Origin: Tolypeutes matacus
Taxonomy: Eukaryota > Chordata > Mammalia > Cingulata > Chlamyphoridae
Direction of reading: 5' to 3'
NCBI GenBank assembly: GCA_026826555.1
Contig: JAKSZT010054581.1
Span: 2,203,415 to 2,267,414 of the forward strand
DNA: 64,000 nt
Made by a program: the position numbers and the translations under genes. The notes under the pieces were generated by a model. The model made no database searches and was not told the origin of the DNA. It saw only the letters and a list, made by a program, of their open reading frames with translations. Shown piece after piece: positions 24,763 through 36,033 of the stretch; position 1 is the first letter of the stretch, and each line of letters begins with the position of its first letter.

Positions 24763-26778
24763 TAGTTATTATCCTTCTGCTGTTTTATAATATAAAATCA
24801 TTTATAAATGGTATTAGTTCTTATTTACAGTTTCTAGTAAGTTTTTACTTTAAGGTGAATTGGGTACCTTTATTACTTAAGCCACAAGAATTTTATTAGT
24901 AACAACTTTGCTAATTTTTTTTGCTTTTCTAGCAGTTGAACCAACTCTACTTGTGATTTATACATTAAATCCACTTGCAAGACAGTATTGACATTGAAAG
25001 ACTCATCTTTATGTTATCTTTCACTGTTATCAAATTTGTAACAGGTGAACCACAAATCCGATTTCCTATGCACAAGCAAACTGACAAAGTTAAACACAGA
25101 TTACAAAGTTGAACACAGAGTTAAGCACAGATTAAAACAGAAGAGACAACTTTATACCCTTAGCATTTGTAGGAACTCTTTGAGCTTAATTGATGGCACA
25201 TGAGGTTTTTTTGTTTTCCAGGAGAAGTTTAGTAACTAGTTTGGATTTTTATCCCCATTTACAACTTTTATAGGCACAACTGAGTTTAAACTAATGGAAG
25301 TTTGAAGTGTATTTCCTCATTTCTTTAAGGAGACATGATATGAGGTTTCTGGCCCTCAGATCTATCTGTCCTCTTCTTTTACATTGGTGTAACTGGAATT
25401 CAGGGTTTTATACAGAGGCTGCTTTCAGCATCCCAGAGTCCAAGTCTGACTAAAATGTTCACTACTCCAAATTTGGAGCTGATGATCTGGTTCCACACCA
25501 TGAAATCCAGAGCCCAGGGCTCACAGCAATCCCTGTTGTTGACCTAGGTCTTGGGAGATGCATGAGACCCTGAAGTTCAGCCCAAAGCCCCCTAGCAGAC
25601 TGGTGGGAGACAGAAGATTTGCCCCAAACTGAAGCATCTGAGATTAGTTTCAGAAGATGTTTGGCTACTCTCTGAATGGATGGGCCCAAGGAATTTGTTG
25701 GGGGCCATTCAGAATTACCACTATGCTTCTCAGCACTCCTGCATTTCAGGGTGTGAGACTGACTGCACTGTTACCCAAACTAAAGCAACTGAGATAAATC
25801 TCAGAGGATATTTGGGTTGATCTCTGAATTGAAGAACCCAAGACATCTTATGTCATGGGGCATATTCAGAGTTATGTCTCTGGTTCCCACCACCTCAGGA
25901 ATCAGAGACCCTGCCACTGGGCAATGCCAGGGCCATTGTGGACTTGGGAGACAGATGGAACAGCTCACAGGGTTGGTTTCTTAGACTGCCAAATTGTGCC
26001 CTTTCTTCCTATTCTTACAGTGTCCTTTAAAAGCATTCTTAGGACTTTACCATTTGGTTGTTTCCCAGTTAGACAAGCTATCAAAAGACCATTAAGTGAT
26101 TAAAGATCAATTGTTCTGACTAACAGGCCTTGTGGCCCTGAGGCAATTGACTTCTTCACTAGCAAATGCATTTTCAGTACCAGTTTTTAAGACATTGTAA
26201 AGCATTTTAACACAAAACTGCAAGGAGAAATGTAGGAATGTAAAACATGGGTGAAGGCTAATTATGAGAGGAGTCCTGGCCTGTGACACCCTTGGAGAAG
26301 GGAACTCCCATGGCATCCATCTTGGACCTGCTTGCCACCACTTAAGGCAGGTCTGCAAAGGCATGGACCCATGGAGGGTAAGCCCCCAGCTCTGAGTCAT
26401 TGCCTTGCTGCCGCCAAGGGGAGAGGTTAGTAGAAGACAATGGCCTGAGGGCAAAGCCATCTGGTTGCTAAAAGTGCTTGAAAAAGCTTTGAGTCACCTG
26501 GTGCTTGGTTGGGGGACCTTGGTCTTGGCAGGGCCCCACTTTGAGCCCCTGACCTGTGCCCCATCTCTCACCGCCGTGGTCAGGTCTCACAAACCTGGAC
26601 ACATGGCATGAATGAAGAGAGTTCCCGTGATCAGGCCTCTTCCCTCCTGGGAATTCATCCTCTGGGGGCTTGTAGGTGAACCTGTTTAAAATGGATAAGC
26701 AAAAGAAGGTATTAAACAAGCTGTAGACCATTGTTACTTACACTGACAAATAATGTCCTGGGCCTGCCTTGCCAAATA
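24763..26778. other. Unassigned sequence between L1 and an LTR
   Basis: No gene or known repeat was recognised. GC content rises from about 25,440 onward. Open frames up to 117 codons on the minus strand (26,107-26,460) have no recognisable domain. A diverged tandem duplication lies at 25,620-25,920. It could be decayed internal retroviral sequence because an LTR begins at 26,779, but nothing proves this. Confidence 0.4.
25620..25920. repeat. Imperfect tandem duplication, about 150-bp unit
   Basis: Unit one (about 25,620-25,770) and unit two (25,771-25,920) share a CCAAACTRAAGCA opening, a GGATRTTTGG-like block, a CTCTGAAT block, a GGCATTCAGA-like block and an AGGGTGTGAGACTG/AATCAGAGACC end in the same order. 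By-eye similarity is moderate, which implies an old duplication. Confidence 0.55.
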
Positions 26779-27300
26779 TGTTACCAGATTTTGGTCTAGT
26801 TTCTTGACTTATGTTGCAGAAGAGCATTTCAGAGCACATCAGGTGATTTAGGCCAGTAATTTATTAAGGTAGGAAGGGAAGAGAAATGGGGGAAATAACA
26901 GATCATGGGTCCCCAGTAGATGGGAAGGGGCTGAAGAGTGATAGAGAGGGTTGATTTAAAGACTACAATTTCCCATTTAAAGATTGTAAATGCCCAGGTT
27001 TTACTTGCATGTTGATCTATTGTGAGAGCAGCAGGGGCAAGAGCAACAGGGTGGGAGCCACCGGGAGCAGAAGCAGGAGAGATATGACTTTGTGCATGTT
27101 TTTTAAACTATTAATTATTCTACTCCTTTGCTAATGGCATGGGAGGAGTCCCAGGTGTTTGCTGTTTTGATTGATTACCCGACCCATCAATCCCCCAGGT
27201 GGGGCTAATGATAATGTCCCAGGAGAATGTCCAGAGAATCTCTTGGGAATATCTGGGAATCTCATTCTGGGTGGTGGAATCTCATGGTTCCAGCAACCAT
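26779..27300 (-). mobile_element. LTR-like repeat, antisense copy of an inverted pair
   Basis: The reverse complement aligns along its length with 27,870-28,373. Shared blocks are an AACAGCAAACACCTGG core, a TTAGCAAAGG block, a GTTTAAAAAAC block, a GTAAAACYTGGGCATTT block, and a 3' AATAAATTACTGGC block that looks like a polyadenylation signal. The minus-strand end is ...GGTAACA at 26,779. The inner boundary near 27,300 is approximate. By eye the two copies are roughly 70 percent alike. Confidence 0.65.
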
Positions 27301-27869
27301 CTTGAGGTATCAGTGTCCATGTAGAATTGCCAGGTTTCAGATCCAATTACTTATTCCCTATATGAAGCCTGCTTCAGAAACCATTACTTTTGGGCCAGTG
27401 GGAATGATTATCGTGATTTCATTGTCATGGATATCAGTGCAGAACAGGGCTAAAATTGGGGTTAAGTTACAGAAAAAGTAATAGATTACATTGCATTTGC
27501 AGAAAAGCAAACTGTTCATGAAAAGAACATTGACCAATGAGTCAATAAAGCCAATGTAGGACTCAGTGATGAGGGTGTGGCACAGTCTTTTCTACATAAG
27601 CACTGGGTAGTGAGGAGGATTGCAGATATCTATATAGCTGTCATTGGTCATTGAAGAGAGGAGGAAAAATTTAGTGACAGCCAAGAAAAAAAGACATCCA
27701 TGTGAAGCAGCTCATGAATCAAATAAACTTATTGGAAGTCAGTAAGATCTCTTAGGTTTTAGGTGTGAGACTGAGGCAGGATTGTAAGGGAATCAGTAGA
27801 TGAATCTGGAAACTGGCAGAGAAACTGCCACTATTAAACACGTTGCTATCAATACGCCACAAGATAGAT
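27301..27869. other. Spacer between two inverted LTR-like repeats, unassigned
   Basis: About 570 bp with no recognised gene or repeat. A frame at 27,227-27,481 contains one hydrophobic stretch (Met-Ile-Ile-Val-Ile-Ser-Leu type), and short open pieces follow in shifted frames to about 27,700. A decayed retrocopy or retroviral internal piece is possible. Confidence 0.35.
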
Positions 27870-28373
27870 GTTGGGAGACTTTTGCAAGAAATCTTATTTG
27901 GAATGAGATTTCCTCTGGAAGACAGGACTAGCCCAGATATTCTCCAGTGGCCTTATCATTGGTCCCTCCCATGGGACTGATGGGTGAGATAACCAACTAA
28001 ACAGCAAACACCTGGACTCCTGCCCTGTCATTAGCAAAGGGGCAGAATGATTAATGGTTTAAAAAACAAGCACCAAAGAAGAACTGCCCCTGTTCATGCC
28101 TTTGCTCCCTTCTCTTATCTTCTTCCCCCAGCCTGGAACACCACACAAGTAAAACTTGGGCATTTGTAATCTGTATTGGGGAACTGTAGTCTATAAATCA
28201 GTCCTCTTTATCACTTTTCAGCCACTTTCCTTCTACCTGGGACCCTTAATCTGTTATGTTCTCCCATTTCTCTTCCCTCAGTTCTTAATAAATTACTGGC
28301 ATAACTAACCTGGTTTGTTCTTGAGATTCATTTCTAGTAGCTTAGCCAAGAACTTAGAGAAAACCTGGCAACA
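27870..28373 (+). mobile_element. LTR-like repeat, sense copy of an inverted pair
   Basis: This is the plus-strand partner of 26,779-27,300. It has a TATA-like GTCTATAAATC near 28,190, an AATAAA within CTTAATAAATTACTGG near 28,287, and ends ...GGCAACA at 28,373. No primer-binding site or internal gag-pol sequence is evident after it. This fits a solitary LTR. The family is not assigned, though an ERVL-type LTR is likely from the overall form. Confidence 0.6.
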
Positions 28374-29074
28374 AGAACATTGAGTAACAGAGGCCAAGGA
28401 ATGACAGGTGACTGAGGAAAATGTACATTGGAGTGTGAAGCTAGAGATCCATGGAAATTATCAAAATCATGCCTTCATTCCCAAATAGAGAAATCAGATA
28501 TATCAGGAGAAATAACAGAAAAAGAACACCCCCAGATCTCTTCAAAATCTTTCAATCTCATAAAGATGAAGTCAGACACATTTCAGTTATTCCTAATTCT
28601 CATAGCATTCAACTCATAAAGTGTTGAGAAATCAAATGTTATACTAGCATAAATGACTTCAAAATTATTTTTGTTTATAGAAATGATTTGAAATAAAAAA
28701 AACAGTGAATCTACCAAATAATTATAAAAAGTAGTTCACAATATATATTGAAAAAAATCTTTGACTGAAAGTATAAATATATATGGACAAATCATCATTT
28801 GGATATTATATAATGAAACGCATATATAATTTGAATTGACTTAACACTATTATAAATAATTCCTTTTATTAACACATTTATGCAGATGCAAACGTTTATC
28901 ATATTTATTACTATTGTACACATTTTTTAGGTGAGATTAAAAGCACAGATAATTATTTAAAATAGAGTCATGCCATTAACAGTTGGCCCTCTTATTCTAT
29001 AAAGGTAGGTTAAGTCCAGAAATCATGCTCTCAGAATTACTGTTCCACTTATATATGATTTCAGAAAAACAGAA
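28374..29074. other. Unassigned AT-rich sequence
   Basis: No gene or repeat was recognised. The only frame over 60 codons is at 28,428-28,619 and has no domain-like features. Confidence 0.4.
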
Positions 29075-29490
29075 ATAAAGCTCATGAACCTCTTGATAGA
29101 TGCATAAAAACATTTGACAAAATAGAGCACCATTTCTTGATAAAACTCCCCAAAAGATATGAATAGGATGCCTTCTCAATATGGTAAAGTGTGTGTATAT
29201 GAAAAACCTACAGCTAGCATTGTGGCCAATGGTGAAAGAGTGAAAACTTTCCCTCTGAGATCAGGAACAAGACAAGGATGCCCACTTTCACCACTATTAT
29301 TCAATATTGTTCTAGAAGTACTACCTAAAGCAATTAGGCTCTACGAAGAAATAAAAGACACCCAAATAGGTAAGGAAGAAGTAAAACTTTCATTATTCAC
29401 TGTTGACATGATCCTATATCTAGATAATCCTGAAAAATCTACAACAAAGCTACTAGAACTAATAAACTTCAACAAAGTTGTGGGATAAAA
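29075..29490 (+). pseudogene. L1 ORF2 reverse-transcriptase fragment
   Basis: One frame of 109 codons (29,159-29,488) covers the reverse-transcriptase fingers and palm: [10 protein letters not shown] near 29,260 and the catalytic box at 29,396-29,407. The catalytic Phe-Ala-Asp-Asp reads Phe-Thr-Val-Asp, so one of the two metal-binding aspartates is lost. Both ends of the L1 are missing. Confidence 0.85.
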
Positions 29491-30600
29491 GGTTAATACA
29501 TAAAATGAGTGCCTTTAATTAGAATAATCAAAAGAAAATAATACCTGGCAAACTTCAAACCAAGTAGCTGATCACATGGTATGGGAGAGAGTAAGAGTAG
29601 TGGGAGGGTCAGGTGAGAGAAAGGTGAAAATTAGTTAATGCATGGGTCATTCTGGAAATTTCAGTATTATAGAAGGGCCATAGGGAAGGTAAAGAAAGGG
29701 AAGTTAAAAAAAAATGAGATACTAGAGCCAAATATGACAGTCATTCTGAGACTAGCTAATATGGGCATTAAAGCATAATTTAATGCAAATAATATATATT
29801 ACTGATTCTTATGATCAGCAAATAAAATGTACTAGGTATTGCTCCTATAGATCAAATAAATAAATGTGTGCAAGCTACTTGAAATTTTATACATAAGAAT
29901 ATATATTCAGGTGATTGAAAAAATATAAATAGCACATATATTAAAATCAGAATAAAAATAAATACAGTGTGAAAACCATGAAAATTTCAGGAAAAATAGA
30001 AATGAATAAAAGATAATTACTTTAATAAGTTTCAATTATTAGAAGCAAAAAATTTCAAAGCAACTATGCTTTATCAGATTTTGTGTTTAGAACAAAAAAT
30101 ATTATATAATTTAAGTAAGGAGTGACTGAATAGATAGTAGCCTCAATATATCCCTACAATAATATATTATAATGTTTTATAAACTTTCCTTATAACATTC
30201 ATTAATATATATTATTATATTGTAAAATGAAGTGTTCAGGATTTAGCTACCTGTAAAGTAGTTAAAATAAAGGGAAAATGTAAAAGCAAAGGTATATGTA
30301 TACATATACATACACACAGATAGACCTTACCACATGAGCTACCTTCAGTCACACCAAATATTGAAGACTGATTCTCTTTGTAAGAGGTTTTTTCTGATAT
30401 ATGATATAACAGAATTTTCTAATCATTTGGCTCTAATTATTTAAGTAATACATGCAAATATAACTCAGTTTATGCTTATTGACCCATGCTAACTATTCAG
30501 TAAATACATTTGAGAATGGATATATCTATAAATTATTTATATACTTACAAATTATTATGCTAGATTTAATATATACTTTGAAAAATAATTCCAGAAATAT
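29491..30600. other. Unassigned AT-rich sequence, possibly old L1 3' UTR
   Basis: Strongly AT-rich with no open frame above 60 codons. It lies between an L1 reverse-transcriptase fragment and an L1 3' end in the same orientation, so part may be decayed L1, but I see no diagnostic block. Confidence 0.35.
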
Positions 30601-31344
30601 AATTTTCAACTAAACTAACATTTGTTTGAATACCAATATGAAAATGGCTGCCCATATAGCAAAAAAATGTATAAACATGACAACCCCCAGTCCAAGAAAT
30701 AGAGAATATCTACTACCAAATAAAATCATTCCTCAAGATTGAAGAATGAACAAACATAAGGGAGGAATACAACTATGGACTAAAGCAAACATTTTATTAT
30801 AGCAGTGGAAGAACTTGTATCATTGGTGTAAAGGCAGTGTCCATCAGAGTTTCTTAAAGGAGGGAGAGGGAAAAATAGGTGTAACATGGGGCATTTTAGG
30901 GACATTTGAATTGTCCTTCATGACATTGCAAAGCAAATACAGGCCATTACACATTTTGTCAAAGCCTATAAAATAGTGTGGTGCAAAGTATAAACTATAA
31001 TATAAACTATCGACCATGGTTAGTAGCAATGTTTCAATATGTGTTCATCAATTGTACCTAATGATCCATACTAATGAAAGATGTTGTTAATGGGAAAGTT
31101 TAGGAGGGGGAGAAGTTGGGGTGTATGGGAATCCCCATATAATTTTGATGTAACATTTATGTAATCTAAGGTTTCTTGCAAAATTTTAAATAAAATACCC
31201 CATTAAATAAAAGAATTTCTTCCATCTGGTCCATAAGATCTAGACCCCCCTCTCAATCTGAACCAGAGCAGACATCACCATTCCAAGATCCTCATGGTTG
31301 AGGAATGAACAACCATATGGGGGAATGCAAACATGGACTAAACA
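30600..31344 (+). mobile_element. L1 3' UTR fragments, sense
   Basis: The segment 30,700-31,190 has the block order of old L1 3' ends: GAATGAACAAA, ATGGACTAAA, ATAAACTAT, CTAATGAAAGATGTT, a GGGAATCCCC block and a terminal AATAAA. A second fragment at about 31,200-31,344 repeats the GAATGAACAA...ATGGACTAAAC blocks and is cut at 31,344 by the antisense L1 that follows. The two therefore come from two elements or a duplication. Confidence 0.65.
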
Positions 31345-32324
31345 TTTAGGTTTAGTTTGTTGTTGTTTTTCCAATTCCTCCAAGTGTGCAATTAGGTCTT
31401 CATTTTTTCTCTTCTTTTTTAATATATGTATTTATGGTTATGAACTTTCCTCTCAGGACAGCTTTGGCTGCATCCCATAGGTTTTGATATGTTGTGTTGT
31501 CATTTTCATTAGTTTCAAAATAGTTAGAGATTTCTTTTGAGATATCCTCCTTGACCCACTGTTTGTCTAAGACTGTGTTGTTTAACTTCCATATCTTTGT
31601 GCCTAATCTGATTCTCTGGCCCTTAGTGATTTCCAAGTTCATTCCACTGTGGTCAGAGAAATTACTTTGTATTATCTCAATCTGTCTGAATTCATTGAGA
31701 GTTTTTCTGTGGCCTAGCATATGGTCTATCTTGGAGTATGATCCATGTGCACTCGAGAAGAATTTAAATCCTGCTGTATTTGGTTGTAGTGTTCTGTATA
31801 TGTCTATTAGGTCCAGTTCCTTTAATGTATTGTTGAGATCCTTTGTTTCTTTATTGATTCTCTGTCTAGATGTTCTGTCTAATGTGGATAATGGTGTATT
31901 AAAGTCCCCCACTATAATTGTAGAGGCATTTATTTCTCCACTTAGTTTTTCCAGAGTTTGCCTCATGTATTTTGAGGCACCCTGATTTGGTGCATAAATG
32001 TTTATGATTGTTCTGTCTTCTAGAGTGATTACACCTTTTGATAATATAGGGTCCATCTTTGTCTCTTACAGTAGTTTTGCATTTAAAGTCTATTTTGTCT
32101 GATATTAGAATAGCTAATCCTACCCTTTTTTGACTATTGTTTGCTTGTAAAATTGTTTTCCAGCCATTCATTTTCAGCTTCCTTGAATCCATGTGTTTCT
32201 TGTAGACAGCATATTGATGGATCATATTTCCTTATCCATTCTGCCAATCTAGTCTCTTGACTGGTGAATTTAATCCATTAACATTCAGTGTTATTACTTG
32301 CAATGAATTTCTTACTTCAACCAT
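31345..32324 (-). pseudogene. L1 ORF2 endonuclease domain, truncated
   Basis: The start codon (complement of 32,322-32,324) overlaps the ORF1 stop by 13 bases. The endonuclease region is largely open, with 108 codons at 31,899-32,225 and 218 codons at 31,400-32,056 in a second frame, so one indel separates them. Family endonucleases nick AT-rich target DNA. The reading frame ends at the element's truncation near codon 325, so no reverse transcriptase is encoded. Confidence 0.85.
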
Positions 32325-33371
32325 ATTTTCTTTGGGTTAATGTATGTTCTATATTGTTTTTTTTTTTCTCTTTTTATCTTTTTAGTTGTTTTTAAATTCT
32401 CCTCCAACTTTCTCTCCCTTGTTTTTTTCCTTTCAACTTGTAGAACTTTTTTTAGTATTTCTTGAAGTGAAGGTTTCTTATTGGCATACTCTTCTGATTT
32501 TTGTTTATCTGTGAATATTTTGAACTCTCGATCGTTTTTGAATGCCAATTTTGCTGGATAAATAATTCGTGGCTGGAAGTATTTTTCTTTTAGTACTTTG
32601 ACTATGTCATACCATTGTCGTCTTGCCTCCATGGTTTTAGAAGAGAAATCAACACTTAATCTTATTATGTTTTCCTTGTATGTGATGGTTCTCTTTTTTC
32701 TTGCTTCCTTGACTATTTTCTCTTTGTCTTGAACATTGGAAATTTTGACAAGTATATGTCTTAGAGTTGGCCTGTTGGGATTTATACTGTTTGGGGTGTG
32801 CTGTGCTTCCTAGACTTGTACATCCATCTCTTTCACTAGGGTTGGGAATTTTTCAGCCATTATTTCCTTCTACATTCCTTCTTTTCCATTTCCCCTCTCT
32901 TCTCCTTCTGGGATGCCTATAATCCATATGTTTGCATGTTTTGTGTTGTTGGTTAAATCCCTGAGTCCCTGCTAGCTTTTCTCTATCTTTTTATCCATCT
33001 GTTCTTCTATCTGTTTGATTATAGATGTATTGTCTTCCACATTATTAATTCTTTCTTTTGCCTGTTCAAATTTGCTGTTATGTGAATCCAGCATCTATTT
33101 GATTTCTTGCATTGTGCTATTGATCACCATCATATCTTTTATCTTTTTACGTATGTTTACAATATCTTCAGTATGTTCTCCCAGTGTCTTCTTAATATCC
33201 TTAATCTCTTCCTTCACTTCGTTAAGTTGGTCCATGATATTTGTTTGGAAAGCTTTGATTAGTTGATTGATGTTCTGCATCTCTTCCTGTTTTTAGTTTG
33301 TTCATTGGACTGGTCCATGTCTTCCTGTTTCTCAGTGTGGTTTGTAATTTTTGTTACCCTCTAGTTGTCAT
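32312..33371 (-). pseudogene. L1 ORF1, broken
   Basis: On the minus strand, from an ATGAC start at 33,371 to a TAA at 32,312. The N-terminal coiled-coil is open at 33,095-33,280 and the C-terminal domain at 32,312-32,632 (106 codons, ending Ile-Asn-Pro-Lys-Lys). Stops and indels disrupt the core between them. Expected length is about 350 codons, as in the copy at 46,303. Confidence 0.8.
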
Positions 33372-34551
33372 TTTATCTTGATGGGTTTATTCAGTTGATT
33401 ATCTTCTTTCTCTGCTCTAGAGTTTTATTTAGCTGTTGTTTCTGTGTGTGTTAATTTTTCTCTTAGACAATTTTTCTTCCTATTTTATTTCCTTGCTTCT
33501 TTCTATGTCCCCTTTAAGGCAAAAGATTAGGGCCAGAGGAATTGAAAGATGTGAGAAAGGAAGAAGGATAATTGTAATATTGGAAAAAGTTAGAAAAGGG
33601 ACCATATAAGACCTAGTAAAATGAATATTTTACTCATGTAGGCAGTGTAGATATAGGAAAAAAAGTGGAGTACCTACAATGAATTGGGAAAACAAATAGA
33701 AGAAAATATATATTATGATTTAGATGGCTAGAATGATGAGGAGAGAAAGAGTAAATAAAGGGCTGAAAGGAAAAAAGTTACTATTAATCAAAAAATGAAG
33801 AAAACAGAATAGATAGAATAGATATTGACACCTTTGAAGTTGTGGGCTAATGAAAAAAATGAGGTATGTAAGGACCACAACAGAAAGCAGAAGATGAAGG
33901 AAGTAAAAGAGATAGCATTGAGAGATAAAGTCAATATAGACAGCAAATAGGAAATCACTGAAGAAGAAGCACAGCAAAGAAGATACAAGCTAGCAGCATC
34001 TAAAAAAAAAATTAAAAAGGAAGAAAGAAAGAAAAAAGGAGGGGGGGAGGAAAAAGGAAAGAAATGCAAGAGACAACAAATAAACAAAGAAAAACCAAAC
34101 AACCACACAAACAAACAGTCAAAGAAAGCTAAGGAAGCACAGTGTTCCTTCTTGGGCTCTTGTGGTACCTCTCAGCCTGCTTGTGTTCATTAATAATTTG
34201 CCCTGCAAGGTTCTATCTGCAGGTTTTGAGGCAGATTTTAGCTATTAAAATAAATTTAAAAAGAAAATTTATTTTTTTTATTTTTAAAAGTGACTGTCTT
34301 TATTTTGCAAAATAAGGGAACCAAAATATGTCCTCTTCTAGACCACACCCTTCACTGAGGGGACCCTAACTAGGTTTGTGGAAACTAATCAAGCACCTCC
34401 CACTTCCTGGCCTCCCCAAGGGAGCTGAAGCTCTGATGCTAGTCAGTGCAGAATGATAAAATTGGCTGACTCTGCCCCCTCTGGAGCCAAGCCTGTGTAT
34501 CATGGGGCTGTTGGGTAAATCAGGCTTCCTCATTAGATTTGCTTCTCCTCT

Positions 34552-34990
34552 CAGCCTGGCCCTGCTTCAAGCCAGCTTATCTGCTCCCCAAAGCTAAGAG
34601 GGGGCCCAGGCAGCCAAATCCACATAAAGAAAACCCCTCTCCACCTTTGTCAGAACCCTCCCACTGTCAGAGAATGCTACTTCTCACCGTGTTGCTGGCA
34701 GGAGTTGGGGTTTATCCCTGGGCATCTAGGTAAATCAACCTTCCTCAGCAGATTCACCTGAGATTCACTCAACCTGGTCTGGCTTCAAGCCAGCTATTTT
34801 GTTCCCCAAAGCTGCAAGGGTTTCCAGGTAGCAAAATCCACAAAAGGGAAAACACTCTTGACCCTCCACCAGAATCCTCCCACTTTTGGAGAATGTTCCC
34901 TCTCACCAGGTTGCCAGGGGGAGTCATGGCTCAAATCAGCCTTTTTCCCTGAGGGTGGGGCTCAGTCATCTGTGTTTATCACCACAAGCA
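34552..34990 (-). repeat. Tandem duplication in L1 5' UTR, about 219-bp unit
   Basis: Two diverged units lie head to tail. The shared GCTTCAAGCCAGCT block occurs at about 34,565 and 34,784. A CCCCAAAGCT block, a CCCTCCCACT/CCTCCCACTT block and an AGAATG block follow in the same order. The L1 at 44,548 has one clear unit (about 44,920-45,130) and a partial one before it. L1 promoters in some mammals are built from repeated 5' UTR units, so this may affect promoter strength. Confidence 0.7.
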
Positions 34991-35185
34991 GGGGAAAATC
35001 TCATCATTCCTTCCCAAGCAATCTGTGCCATCCAGATCCCTCCAGAGCGATGTCCCTAAGGTTCTTGCTCCTTGCACCCCCAGCAGAGACCCCTGGGCAG
35101 GACCCTGTCCTCAATCAGCCATCCTCAGAGAGCAAGTCAGTGAGTGTCCTCCTAAACCAACATCATCTTCCTGCAATTCTCTGAA

Positions 35186-35810
35186 GTAGTGATATTAATA
35201 TCAGACAGAATATATTTTAATGCAAAAATGTTATAAGGGATGAAGAAGGTCACGATATATTAATAATGGGGAAATTCACCAAGAAGAAATAATTATACTA
35301 AATTTGCACTTAACCTCCGTGCTCCTAGATACATGAGGCACATGCTGGAAAATCTGAAGGGAGAAATAAATGTTTCCACAATAATATTTGGAGACTTCAA
35401 TACACCATTCTCTATATTGGATAGAAAATTGGGACAGTGGATAAATAACGAAATGCAGAGCTTGAATAAGATGATAAATGAACTAGACTAACAGACATTT
35501 ATAGAGCACTGAACCACAAAACAGCAATATATACTTTCTTTTCAGGTACTTATGGATCCTTCTCCAAGATAGAACATATATTGGTCACAAGACATGTCTC
35601 AATAAATTAAAAAAAAATTGAAATTACACAAAACACTTTCTCTGATCACAACAGAATGAAGCTGGAAATCAAAACAGAAAGTAAAAGGGAAAATTCATAA
35701 ATATTTGGAGATTAAGCAACACACTCATAAATAATCAGTGGGAGAAAGAAGAAATTGCAAGAGAATTCAGAAAATATCCTGAGATGAATGAAAATGTCAA
35801 AACCTATGGG
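35186..35810 (+). pseudogene. Old L1 ORF2 endonuclease fragment, sense
   Basis: Diverged endonuclease-region sequence, collinear with 47,570-48,200 of the complete L1 but visibly older. It ends at AAAACCTATGGG (35,799-35,810), where an L1 5' end begins. The downstream part of an old sense ORF2 appears at 39,176, so the two may be parts of one element separated by later insertions. Confidence 0.7.
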
Positions 35811-36033
35811 GAGGGAAGCCATGATGGCAGCAGAGTAAGGAGCTCCTGGAGTCAGCTCATGCTACAGAGCACTTAGTAATCAACCAGAGTTATCTAAAGC
35901 ACCTGTTTGGGGGAATCCAGGACACCAAAAGAGAATCCTGCAACATCCTGGAAAGTATGGAATGAGGAGACCGCCCATCTGTAAAGTAGATTCATGAGTA
36001 GAGCACGCTACACTCCAGAGGTCAGTGCTCGCA

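Larger units (their letters stand above)
31345..35182 (-). mobile_element. Antisense L1 with intact 5' end, truncated in ORF2
   Basis: On the minus strand the element starts at about 35,182 with the same 5' end as 44,548 and 15,442, and has a 1.8-kb 5' UTR, ORF1 (33,371-32,312) and the first 980 bp of ORF2. It stops in ORF2 at 31,345 with no poly-A, the reverse of the usual 5' truncation. The 5' UTR keeps the intron-like segment: its acceptor side lies near 33,515. The donor position reads AT in place of GT near 35,000. Confidence 0.85.

Noticed and set aside
27227..27481. 84-codon frame with a hydrophobic stretch as a small membrane protein gene
   Set aside because: It overlaps the end of an LTR-like repeat, has no conserved context, and the frame breaks immediately downstream.
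31345..35810. Twin-priming inversion of a single L1
   Set aside because: The antisense part and the sense endonuclease part overlap in L1 coordinates and differ strongly in age, so they come from two elements.
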